Shown here: in pieces, positions 1-9,679 of the stretch
How the letters are laid out: each line of letters starts with the position of its first letter
How positions within the stretch are numbered: position 1 is the first letter of the stretch
Origin: Morinoia aosen
Lineage: Eukaryota; Arthropoda; Malacostraca; Amphipoda; Talitridae
Length of the DNA: 64,000 nt
Direction of reading: 5' to 3'
Assembly: GCA_030386875.1 (NCBI GenBank)
Contig: CM059559.1
Span: forward strand, 3,469,177 to 3,533,176
Notes under the pieces: model-generated
Seen by the model: only the letters and a program-made list of their open reading frames with translations
Database searches by the model: none
Told to the model about the DNA's origin: nothing
Position numbers and translations under genes: made by a program

Positions 1-3000
1 AAGAGCCTCGTGAGTGTTAGTTCGTTTTTGGTTCTTTAATTATCACTTGGGTGGTAGTATGATTCTACCCTGATGATTGCTTCTAAGTTTTATGAGAAGG
101 AATAGTAAAAATACTATAAGTTAGTTGTTCCTTGAAAGTGCTCTGTTTATAGCTCTTCGCGTGGAGTGTTGGAAAAATATAAGGAAGCTTGCTTTCCAAC
201 CGTTTACTTTGAGCAGTAAAATTATACGCTGTCCTTGAACGGGTGTATCAGATGCAATAAAAATGATTTTTCAAAAATGAGGTTTTTTTTTACATGAAGC
301 TAAGTGTCTCGCTTATGTTGGCTGACGATTAAAAATGCACCAAAATTTCAGCAGATTTTTTAATTGAGTATTGTGTTTACACTAGCTTTCCGCGGCTGAT
401 ATTTAGGTTTTTGATCGAATGCACTGATATTTTTCATCTAGGGATATAGCAATTAAAGCCTGCGTATATTAGCTCTTGGTTTTTCAAGTCGCCACTGTAC
501 GAAGCTGCATGTACTTCGAAGTTGTAGGATATGCTTCTATTTAAGAGTGGCCTCTTCATGCAGTTTTGAAACCGCAGCACGAACTTAAATTATTATTAGC
601 ATCAAATTTTGTTAACGAGTTTCCCAACAGACCAACTATAGCAATCATAATTTAAAACAGTCAACGTGATAGCCTTATTCAATAAAGGATACCACGTCCT
701 TGATCCATTATTTTATTTTTTTTAAATCACGCTGGGAAGTGTTTTTTCTATCTCCCAATTCGTCACCACAATTAATGCCCCTCATGCCAATAATTATTTT
801 TCTTGCTCATATGTCCTGCTCGATGCAGTTACAAAATTTCAATTTCGAAAGCTCAACACAAACTTTGATTATTCTTTGAAGCAAATTGTGTTAACGATCG
901 GTTTAAATTTCTAGTTTTCAAGACATAGCAGGAACATGGTAGATTTCGGTGTCTAGAATTAAAGTTATGTAGTGAAGTAAGAGTTGTGTTGAGGATGTGC
1001 TTAATAACAGCTATAATTAAGGGAACGTACTGTTTTAAGTTGTAGTTTGTGAGAAGTGTGTCGATTGTCCGCGTCTGGGTATTTTGTTTATAAATATACT
1101 GTAACTTGCTTGATGTTCATGGAAAATTTAGGGCACCAACTTCATTATTCGTATTTATTTAGTACTATACCTATTTTCGGTGATCCAAATATTGAAGGAA
1201 ATCTGTATTCAACTCGATCCTATAGTATTCAAGTTCGGTAAAACAATTAAGTTCCTCTAAGAGCTAGGCTAATATTTTTAGTAGCGTTAGGGATTCATAA
1301 AGCCCATAATGTTTTCTCAATGTAAGTTCCTAACCAAATTAAATTTTTTTTACTTGATATTAGAAAGTTCTATAGCATCATGTATTGAATTTTTATTATA
1401 TTTAAATGCACTGGATAGGCAATCACTCCACGATCCTCATTTAAATTAAATTTTTATCACAAAAAGCATTGCATTCCGGTCAACATATATGTGTGTGTGC
1501 GCATAAATGTTATCCATGTGTAGATTTATTCATTTATTGATTATAAACTGTAATCAATGCTCTACAACGAGTTCATTGTAATTTTTATACTTTTATTTTA
1601 ACATTTTATCATTTTATTTGAACAATTCATTCAGTTTTTCAGATTAACATTAAAACGTTTGTGATGAACGCACATTACAGCGGCACTGCACCGACCAGCG
1701 TACGACGGGTACGCGAATCGAGAAAAACTAGAAAAAAATGAATTCCGTTACAATTCAGATATTGATTTTAAAATGATTGTTTTATGATAATCATAGTTCA
1801 CGGTAACTGTTCTAATTGAAATCAATGTTATTGATACTTGCTCTTAAAATGATCAATTTTCATTTTTTCGGAAATTGGGTAATTAAATACGTCGTGAAGG
1901 TATAAGAGATTTCATGTTTCATGTTTCGCGATCCTTTTAAGAAATGATTGTGATCGTACCAGGCGAAATGTTAACGTGCAATTGTATTTTTCGTATTTTT
2001 GAATAAGGATGAAATGTTTTCGACCTGTAAAATCAACTTCACAATTCTGCTACTCACAGCCTATAACCGAACCAACAGTTAGCAACCGAGGAAACGCGGT
2101 GAACGTATATTAAGTTCGGACTAAAATTCTTTTTCGAAGCAATTTTGCTGACACTTATCATGCTCAAACCCAAGTTTTCGATTCTGTTTGGCCTGAATCT
2201 TTCTGCGAGTGTGGTAAGCATGCATTTCTCATCGAGCCTTTAGTTGGTATTCGTTAAAACAGTGAAGCTACCTGACTCGGGGACAAACCCATCACTTAGG
2301 GTCAATTAAAGTCACGTTCAAATTAGTAACGATGGTCACAAACTGTTCTTTATTTATTACCGCAAGAAGCTTAAGCTCGAACCATTTTTCGGTACCAGAA
2401 CACGCAGTTTTTGTTGTTTTCGTGGGATGTTTATTCCGTCTCCGCCTTGTAAACTGGATACCTGGACACTTATTAGTTCTTGTCTCTCAATCGCTATTAT
2501 TTTGTATAACTAAAAAACACTTTGATAAACCGCGACAACCATACGGTAATCCAGAAGCGCAAGTTTCTTATAGCATGATGAGAAGACCTGCGTTTCGTTA
2601 TCACGCAAATATTATTGTGCTGTGTTTTTTCGAGGTTTTATCTCGCATTTGAAATGCATCAATTTATTATTTTACCTGCGAAGTTCATTTTTTACTCTTG
2701 TTCTATTGATATTTGCCGTTGCACATGACGCTTGCGCTGCGTTTCGGGCAGATCTCATAGATAAATCGAAAACAATACAATTAATTACGATATATATAAA
2801 ACAACGATACGATAAAACATTGTAAAACTAAAAAGATGCAAATCTCATCGATGGATCAGTAAATAAACTTGGATTATTCTTTCAGTGAAATCTTTACGAA
2901 AACTATCATGAAATGAAATTTTATTCAAAGGTATTCGCGACCGCTTATGCTATTCGTGTAGTTTCTGTGCCCTGTCTCGTATTCGGCCGTTATAGCGTGG

Positions 3001-3171
3001 ATGGGAGGGAATTAACCATTGAAATATTTCCCCCACCATCTTGCATCTCAAAAACCTTGAAGCAGACGCAGCTGAAATAAATTTGTGTAGCGTCAGTACT
3101 TTCTTCTATTATTTTTTCCAAACTGAACACGATGTCTTATATACACGTGCTGTCACGGATGCGCACACCAT

Positions 3172-3187
3172 GCATGCATATGCATGC
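3172..3187. promoter_or_regulatory. 16-bp perfect palindrome with a POU-dimer (MORE-type) site
   Basis: Seen: GCATGCATATGCATGC is its own reverse complement. Known: its inner 12 bases (3174-3185), ATGCATATGCAT, are the MORE sequence bound by POU-domain homodimers. Inferred: a possible regulatory site about 4.1 kb upstream of the first coding exon of the RNF220-like gene. One site alone is weak evidence of function. Confidence 0.3.
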
Positions 3188-6026
3188 TTGCTGCTGTTGA
3201 GGGGCGTAGTAATTGTATTTGTTTGCTATCAAATCCTGCGATTATTTCATCGGTTGGTGCAAGTCAGGGTGGCCAGAATAGTCTTTTTTAGCAAAAATTC
3301 TTAAATTTGGCAAAATTTCAACTTGAGAAATATCAAATTCGATAATTTATTGGTTTCCATCAACAAAATGTCCTGTTTTGCCACGGCACGGAAGCTATCT
3401 TTTGACTCTCGATAATTTGAGCCCTGCAGCTAATGCTTGGCTTATTCTACGACTAAGTTCTGATGGAAGAAGATGTAGATGCAAGCGGATGTCTAGATAA
3501 AACACATCATTTCACGCCTGTTTTTAAGAAAATATGCAAAACCACACGAAGACAGAAAGAAGGCACGAGGTCCGTCTCAAGTGTCGGAGAAGTGTTTGAA
3601 AACCTGTTGATATCCATGTCAGATCTAGCGCTCCGAAGCTGGTTACGTAGTCCACCATCTTCATTCATTCACTCACAGATGAATACTTTTATGGTATCTG
3701 TTGAAATTCGTGGAGTTTGGCGTCGGAATGGTTTTAAATCTGATCGTTGGTATTTAGCTTTGTTACCAAAAAATGCTAACGAAATAGCTTCGCTTACACT
3801 TTTTTCTATTCGTAAAACTACTTCGTTTCTTTGTTCGATAGCGGCCCTACAGTAGAGGGTGTCCGTTCTCTGACTTTTAAAACGCAGTTGGTTAAAGTAG
3901 CGCATTAGTTTCATTTGAGAAAACTTATTTTCTGTAAAATATCCCGGAAAATGTTTCCGTATATATAAAACCAGTGATTTGATGTGATTTTGAAGAGTTT
4001 CATTTAGTACTCGTGATGCATTCATAGATGTCTATTAAACACATTATTTTACCATGTCTGATCAGAACTGAAATGTTACCTGTGGCTACCGTGGACTTTT
4101 CAAAGTTTTTTCAATATTGGCTATCTATGTCCTTTACGCCAGCTATAAATTTCGTGCTCTCTTGTGTTCTCTTTGCACTCGTTAGAAATGCAATGAATCA
4201 ATTTAAATGTCATTGAGAGTACTTGACTTTCAATAGTTAAAAACTTCAATGCGATCTCTACTAATCCGAGTACTATAAAAAAGAAATATCAGTCCTTGAT
4301 TAGAGAACGAAGCCATAAAATAGAGCACTTGCAACAATTTCCATTTCATGTTTCTTGCACTCCCCATGCTGCATGTTTCGTGTTTTAGAGCAGTTGAGAT
4401 TTGCTTGAACGTGAAAAAATGACGAAGTCCACTTAATTATCCCATGATGTAAATTTACGAGGTCAATTCAACCTCCACTATGGTGCTTTTCAACCCTTAA
4501 CGTCCTGTGTGGGTAGTTCCGATAAATACCAAATAGAAATACCAACTTTGGGTTTTCATATGATCGGTAATTGGTTAAATGAAGTTTTTAAGCAGCTGTC
4601 ATTTTCTGGCGTACTGTAGATGAGATTTAATACTTCTGATTTTTGTCAACCTTGACTCTGGTACAATGTTGTTTACACAGTTTTTATCAAGCTGGAGCAT
4701 TTTAACTTCGCCGCAATTTTTCTCATATGAATACACATCCACAGGTTTTCTAATGTTTATCGACCTGCTTTTCCATTGTAGGTTGTCAAATATTGTTCCA
4801 GTAAATGCTACTCTCATCATATGTCTCCATTCGTCCCCAAATTCATTGTATCAGACGAGCTTATTGAAATTGTTAACGATTGCATGCTCAGCTCTGCTCA
4901 TGATGATTTATCCAAATACTTCTGCTGCAAAACTTATATAATTATTTAATTCTATGCACTCACTTCATGAAAATATGTTTGAATTTATTGTGATTATTTA
5001 GAAATACTAACATTCTACACAACTTGGAAATCGCGCTCATTGCCGCGAAGTCTGTGCCGGGGGCAACCCGTGGTACACTGCAGTCATGAGTGTCACTACA
5101 CAAACCTTTACATCAGCACACAAGATCTGTTGGATGCACCACCTTGATTTGAATGTTATTCATTATTTATGCAACCAAATTCGGGTACTTATTTGTAAGT
5201 TTTATTTATTTTTTTCACACGCAGTTGGTAGTTTAAATAATTGTTTTCGTTCATATTGTGCGTTATGTAATAACTATTTTATGTATTTATTTGTATGCCT
5301 AGTATAAGTTAGGAAAATCTTTAGCTACACACATCCTTTAAGTGATATAGACATCATATGTAATGCTTTTTTGTACGTACTTTCGTTTTTGGTATGCTAA
5401 ATATTAATAGCTAGTTATCTATTATTCTTAGTTATTTATTATTCCTAGTTAAATAGGAATGATAAATATGGAAATTTAAGTCCGTCAATGTGCTTAAAAT
5501 ATGTTCAAACGCTCGCTTAAAACTGGTGTAACGCACTGCACATGTAGAGGGTTTTGCAAAGGATAAAGTGTTGAGCCAAAACGCTTAAATATAGTTTTCC
5601 GTTAAGTTCCTCATCATGCGTCTTCTACACTGCTATTCATTGAACACGAGAGACTGAGTAGAATGTTTATTTCGTGACATTGAACTGTTAAGTTGATCAG
5701 TTCCAATTTGAGATATATCAAATTAAGTTAAGAATAAATTTTCAACTGGAAGGACTTGCAGATTTGTAAATTAAGTTACCATAGATAATAGTGCGAGACT
5801 CGGCGTAAAACTGTCTCTGCCTGATACCGGAGATAACGTTCATTTCGATGAGCTCTATGTCAACGACTTGAGCGCGCCAAATTTATCGCATGAACGCTTT
5901 TTCCAACGCAAAGCTAATATTTTGTTGACAAGAAAACCTTTCAGCAAACCATAAATATGTGAATGTGCCTTAAATTATCATAGCCAAACCTTAGGGGATG
6001 TAACAAGACGCCTCGGTCAACGTATC

Positions 6027-6094
6027 GCATGCATCGCGCCGGCCGCTCACATGCATGCCTCTCAGGTCACATATGCATGCGTCGCGCCGCTCAC
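6027..6094. repeat. Imperfect GC-rich duplication (GCATGC..TCGCGCCG..GCTCAC)
   Basis: A 24-bp segment at 6027-6050 recurs as a 20-bp version at 6075-6094. Both have the order GCATGC, A or G, TCGCGCCG, GCTCAC. The second copy lacks four bases inside the GC-rich part. The spacer also contains ATGCATGC and ATATGCATGC, so TGCATGC words cluster here in an AT-rich setting. Confidence 0.6.
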
Positions 6095-6950
6095 GGTTGT
6101 GACACCTGATTGAAATGTGCAGCTTTTAAATCGATGTGCTCATCGGAATAGCCAACATCTCCAAAATCAATGACTTCTGATTTTATTCCTTTGGCGAATT
6201 CGTCATGTCCGGGCGTAAATCTGAGATAAAAATGTTTTAGATATCATTGTAGATGATACTGCGGAACGACCTCTAGTATGCATGGTACATATTTAAACGG
6301 TCAATGTCTCTGATATTGATGGCTTAGACAGTTATCATTACCTTATACGTGATGTACGGACGTAAATTTACAAATAAAGCACATTTTGAGCGTTATTCGA
6401 AGGTGAACCATTACTGCAAATATACTCACTTTCAGACTACATAATCCAGCTGTGTTCCAAACTCTCTCGTCAGTGATCGCAGTGTGCAAGTGTCTACTGC
6501 ATTCTTAACAACGATGAGAAGGAAGAATTTGCTCATACCTTTTCAGAGATCCGCGTTATATTTGTTGCCAGCACTCTACGCTAGGAGTCTGCTCCCTATG
6601 CTTGTTGGAAATTACAGCACCCTATATTTACATGGATTTGCATGGTACTGGCGTGGATTGCATCATGAGTTGATCGATTCCAAAAGGAAATTTTCATGCA
6701 AGTAACCCTGCGTTCATTCATATGAGCATGTACAGGTACTTGGATACTAGTGAAAGTTAACAGTTAGCACACACTATTAGTGCAAGACTTCGTCGCCGAA
6801 GTTTGTTTGCCTGGCCAATAGAGCGAAGGCTGGCATTCCTTGCCAGCTCCACGTGCGTTTTGCGCAAGTCTTGCAACTGCGTCAGCGTAAACAATCACAC
6901 CGTGGAAATTTGGTTACTTCAGACCAGCTTATCTGCTTTAAAATAGTCCT

Positions 6951-7232
6951 TAGCTGAATATTTGGTAGGCCTTTGTGTTAAAATAGAAAATTTGTTTTGT
7001 TCTGTTACAGATCATTTTTTCGGTTCACTACTGTCCTGTTTTTCAGCACCTACTTATTTCTTCATCAACTATTATGCTTTAAAAGCTTCTTTCTCAACTT
7101 ACCGTTTCTATGCACCTAGTGCATGGATTCTACCTTCCCCTACGTCCAAACTACATGGTGCTTCCCTCCTTCCTCGCTTTGGAACGCCTGGGTTGCGGTC
7201 AGAGAGGCTTAATCTAACATCTAATCTCATCT
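6951..7232 (+). mobile_element. TAATC-tailed SINE-like repeat, copy A (5' truncated)
   Basis: The copy starts inside the element near the GTTAGGTAGGC block (here TTTGGTAGGC). It then shows the shared order: GGTTCACTACTGTCC, CCTGTTTTTCAGCACCTACT, a pyrimidine-rich body, a CATGGTGCTTCCCTCC-type block, GTTGCGGTCAGAGAGGCTTAA, and a tail of CTAATCT-like units. The hairpin head is missing. The 3' terminal part is present twice in tandem (see next entry). Confidence 0.8.
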
Positions 7233-7275
7233 CCTTCCTCTCTTTGGAACGCCTTAGTTGCGGTCAGGGAGGCAT
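7168..7275 (+). repeat. Tandem duplication of a SINE 3' end, 65-bp period
   Basis: The segment that begins CCTTCCTC and runs through TTGGAACGCC and GTTGCGGTCAG to GAGGC occurs at 7168-7210 and again at 7233-7275. The SINE tail lies between the two. Either the 3' end was duplicated or a severely truncated second copy inserted into the tail. The second copy stops only about 40 bp before the first coding exon. Confidence 0.7.
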
Positions 7276-7318
7276 ATGCTAAAATCAAAATCTGACGCGT
7301 TACATTTGGGTTGAGCAG

Positions 7319-7426
7319 ATGGACGGCGCTGGGTACGTGCGAGCGAGCCTGCTGGGCATGAGCCAGGGCATCTCTCCCATACACGACCCTCTGCGCCTGC
7401 ATCCTGCCCTCCACGGTGTCGCTCAG
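7319..7426 (+). CDS. RNF220: RNF220-like E3 ubiquitin ligase, first coding exon (residues 1-36)
   Basis: Thirty-six codons run from the ATG at 7319 to CAG at 7426, followed by a modest donor (CAG|GTTGGG). A possible branch site (CTGAC, 7292-7296) and the acceptor GAGCAG at 7313-7318 sit just upstream. The ATG may therefore be the first bases of a spliced exon or the start inside a longer first exon; the same frame is open back to 7283. Composition is GC-rich and coding-like, unlike its surroundings. The translation ends DPLRLHPALHGVAQ and, spliced in phase 0 to the next exon, continues VSEASKEAG. As I remember vertebrate RNF220, the N-terminus has NPLxSPALxxLASTAEASRDA at the same place, so the homology crosses the junction. 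The exon is too short to be found by an ORF-length filter. The main doubt is the exact 5' end. Confidence 0.78.
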
Positions 7427-7439
7427 GTTGGGCTGTGTG

Positions 7440-7770
7440 TGTGTCGGGTGTGTTAGTGCTTCTCATTTTGCTTCTTATTTATCTTCTTTATTTCTTATGT
7501 GTGTGTCGGGCATGTTATTGCTTCTAACTTCTTTTGGGTCTTACTCATCTTCATTACTTTTTTCTTCTTATGCATCTTCTTTATTTTTTATATGTGGGTA
7601 TCGGTCATCTAATTGTCTCTCTTCTTCTTCACTTCTCAGTTTTTTCATTTGCTGCTTATTTACCTTTTTGCTTGCTGTTTTTTATTTATTATTCTTTCTT
7701 ATTATGTTTCTTCTTCGCTTTTGACTATTTCCTTTGTTATTCACGACGGAGATTTTCCTCACTCAGCTTT
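7440..7770 (+). repeat. Pyrimidine-rich, weakly tandem tract in intron 1
   Basis: About 330 bp dominated by T and C on the plus strand (TTCTTCTT, TTTATTTC and similar). A word of the type TGTGTGTCGGG..TGTTA.TGCTTCT occurs at about 7438 and again about 63 bp later, with a decayed third version near 7596, so it probably began as a tandem repeat. The open frames across it are low-complexity and not genes. It starts directly after the first donor site. Nothing else is recognised before copy B. Confidence 0.6.
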
Positions 7771-7921
7771 CTGATGGGAATTGAATTTCGCCGTTAGAAA
7801 ATTTTGTGTCATTCTCTGATAGGAAGATATTTTGTTCACTGGATACTGGATATTAGTGTCATCTCGCCTGTTTCTTAATCTTTCTGTTTAATAGCTTGTA
7901 ATAATTCTCATTGTAATTTTG

Positions 7922-8257
7922 TGGTATTTATAGTAATTAGCGCTCCCAGGGGGAAGATGTGAAATTTTGAGCTGAAGATTAGGTAGGCTATTCTTTTGTT
8001 GAAATCGATTTTAATTTGTTTTTTTGCGCACCATCTATTTTCGTTTTTTTTCAGCACCTACTGCTTTCTTCAACTTTTTTTTTTGCTTAATAAATTTCTT
8101 TCAGTCTTCCCGTTTCTATGCGCAAGGTGTGGGGGACTCAACTTGTGCATAGATTCCCCATGCCCTTGATTTCAGACTAAATGGGGTCACTTTCCTTCAT
8201 CTTTCTCGGGAACACGTTTTTTCATATAGTCTGATTTAATTTAATCTAATCTAATCT
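7922..8257 (+). mobile_element. TAATC-tailed SINE-like repeat, copy B (5' truncated, long form)
   Basis: It begins near GGTATTTATAGTAATTAGCGCTCCCAGGG, equivalent to the end of the hairpin head, and ends in TTTAATCTAATCTAATCT at about 8257. It has the long form of the body: the interval between the TTTCTATGC word and the CATAGATTCC word carries an extra segment (around 8117-8147, GCGCAAGGTGTGGGGG). It lies in intron 1 of the RNF220-like gene. The remainder of intron 1 (8258-8755) holds nothing I recognise. Confidence 0.82.
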
Positions 8258-8755
8258 TTCTGAAATGTTTATTAATGTAATGGATCTGTCTAGTTTATCA
8301 GTAAAGCCTATGCAATTATAATTTAATTTTGTACACTTCTAAAAGTTTCGCTGCAATATGAATTCGGGGCGTTTTTCAATTACAATTCCAATATTGATGC
8401 CATTTGACCTTATTTTTAACTTCTTTAATTTTCTTTTGAAATAATCTGTCACGAGGCTGGCCACATAAGCCTGCACTTGCTCTTTCTGATCGGAATAAAG
8501 TTAAAGAAGTCGATGTTGTGTATAAAAAGTCGGGAAATCTAAAAGCTCGAAAATGTTCCAAGGTGTTAGTGACCACCAGCAGCTGTTTGACTCGCGTCAA
8601 AACTTTTCCATTGCAGTATAAATGTCAACGCGCCTTAACCACGCTCACACGCGAGTACTTGCGTTCATTTTTGAGTTGGCTAGCATCGTGTTTTTATAGT
8701 TGGAATAACCCGGAGGAAAAATCAAAATAACGAACTCTTTCATTCCTAACAGCAG

Positions 8756-9251
8756 GTATCAGAAGCGAGCAAAGAGGCGGGCACACTAATGCGACCCCTC
8801 ACAGACTACGGCCACTTGCCGTTCATGGGCTTTGCCCCGCACTTCCTCCACCACACTCTGGACCACCGGCTGCCCATACCCTCAGCCTTTCACCCTCTGG
8901 GACACAAGCCCGTCTCTGGGGCAGGCTTGCCAGCACCCACACCTTGCAGCAGCGCCAGCATCCACAGCTCGGCCTTCTCTCCCTTGCCTGTCAAGAGCGC
9001 CAAAGTTGAAGTCGAGACGAGCATTTCTGTCCCCGCGTCTTCGTCCGCCATCTTCTCCCCCGGAATGCTGTCTATAGACACCCGTAATGCCCTCTTTGGG
9101 GGGCTCTCACCCCCCGGAATGAACTCCAATGTGGGGGTGGGGGAAGACAGGAGAGATTCACCCTCTCCCCGAGGGTCACATGGTTCCCGGGACTCTCCCG
9201 GGCACGCCAGGGATGCTGATACACCCAACTCCACCGGGGAAGACGGCAGGG
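8756..9251 (+). CDS. RNF220: RNF220-like E3 ubiquitin ligase, coding exon 2 (residues 37-201 plus first base of 202)
   Basis: The acceptor is TTTCATTCCTAACAGCAG, with exon start at 8756 in phase 0; using the AG three bases earlier would add one Gln. The donor is CAGGG|GTAAGT and leaves one base (G) of a split Gly codon. The exon encodes 165 residues rich in Ser, Pro, His and Gly. The start VSEASKEAG matches the AEASRDA stretch of RNF220. Further on, SAFSPLPVKSAK resembles the SAFTPAKRLK region, and a Ser/Pro/Asp-rich tail (GEDRRDSPSPRG) precedes the zinc-binding segment as in the vertebrate protein. The ATG at 8789 is internal, because homology extends upstream of it. The region is probably disordered and has no signal peptide or membrane segment. 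The codon use is GC-rich compared with the introns. Confidence 0.88.
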
Positions 9252-9400
9252 GTAAGTACCGAGTGTCCTCGAGTATGCCTGTGAATTTAAATATTTTTTG
9301 TATTCGTTGTCACTGAATTGTATCTATAGGTGTGTTTAACTACAGCGCTTCCGTGCGTTTCACTTTTCTGTTTTGTTCATTTAATAAGTTTCCTGCGTTT
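9252..9400. other. Start of the 47-kb intron 2
   Basis: Intron 2 starts with a good donor (GTAAGTACC) at 9252 and the next recognised exon starts at 56647. The phase (one base, then two bases of a Gly codon) fits direct splicing. No exon with RNF220 similarity was seen between these points. Nothing specific is recognised before the 55-bp array. Confidence 0.7.
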
Positions 9401-9679
9401 TAAACTTTTATGACTTATCAGTCATATTCAGCTGTAGTCATTGAACGTTACACTATAAACTTTTATGACTTATCAGTCATATTCAGCTGTAGTCATTGAA
9501 CGTTACACTATAAACTTTTATGACTTATCAGTCATATTCAGCTGTAGTCATTGAACGTTACACTATAAACTTTTATGACTTATCAGTCATATTCAGCTGT
9601 AGTCATTGAACGTTACACTATAAACTTTTATGACTTATCAGTCATATTCAGCTGTAGTCATTGAACGGTACACTATAAA
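9401..9679 (+). repeat. 55-bp tandem repeat, five near-identical copies
   Basis: Units start at 9401, 9456, 9511, 9566 and 9621 with the word TAAAC. The first four are identical as far as I can read. The last has GG instead of GT in GAACGTTAC, and the array ends in a TAAAG variant. Each unit contains the inverted repeat TATGACT-TATC-AGTCATA (7-bp stem, 4-base loop), a CAGCTG E-box word and a TTATCA (GATA-type) word. The high identity suggests recent expansion or homogenisation. It begins 150 bp downstream of exon 2. Confidence 0.93.

Larger units (their letters stand above)
1..6950. other. 5' flanking or 5' non-coding DNA, no gene recognised
   Basis: This stretch is AT-rich and no open frame in it resembles a known protein. 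The longest frames (about 3463-3855 plus and 3669-4025 minus) overlap each other on opposite strands and have no recognisable domain or coding-like composition. It contains a 16-bp perfect palindrome at 3172-3187 and a small GC-rich duplication at 6027-6094, listed separately. It could be intergenic DNA or an intron upstream of the first coding exon of the RNF220-like gene. The sequence does not decide this, because no promoter or 5' UTR exon can be recognised. Confidence 0.6.

Noticed and set aside
3463-4025. Overlapping frames of 130 (plus) and 118 (minus) codons
   Set aside because: Opposite strands overlap, no recognisable domain, and no support for splice sites. Chance is sufficient.
8789-8791. 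ATG at 8789 as the start codon of the RNF220-like protein
   Set aside because: The frame and the homology (VSEASKEAG) continue upstream to the acceptor at 8755, and a better start is in the exon at 7319.
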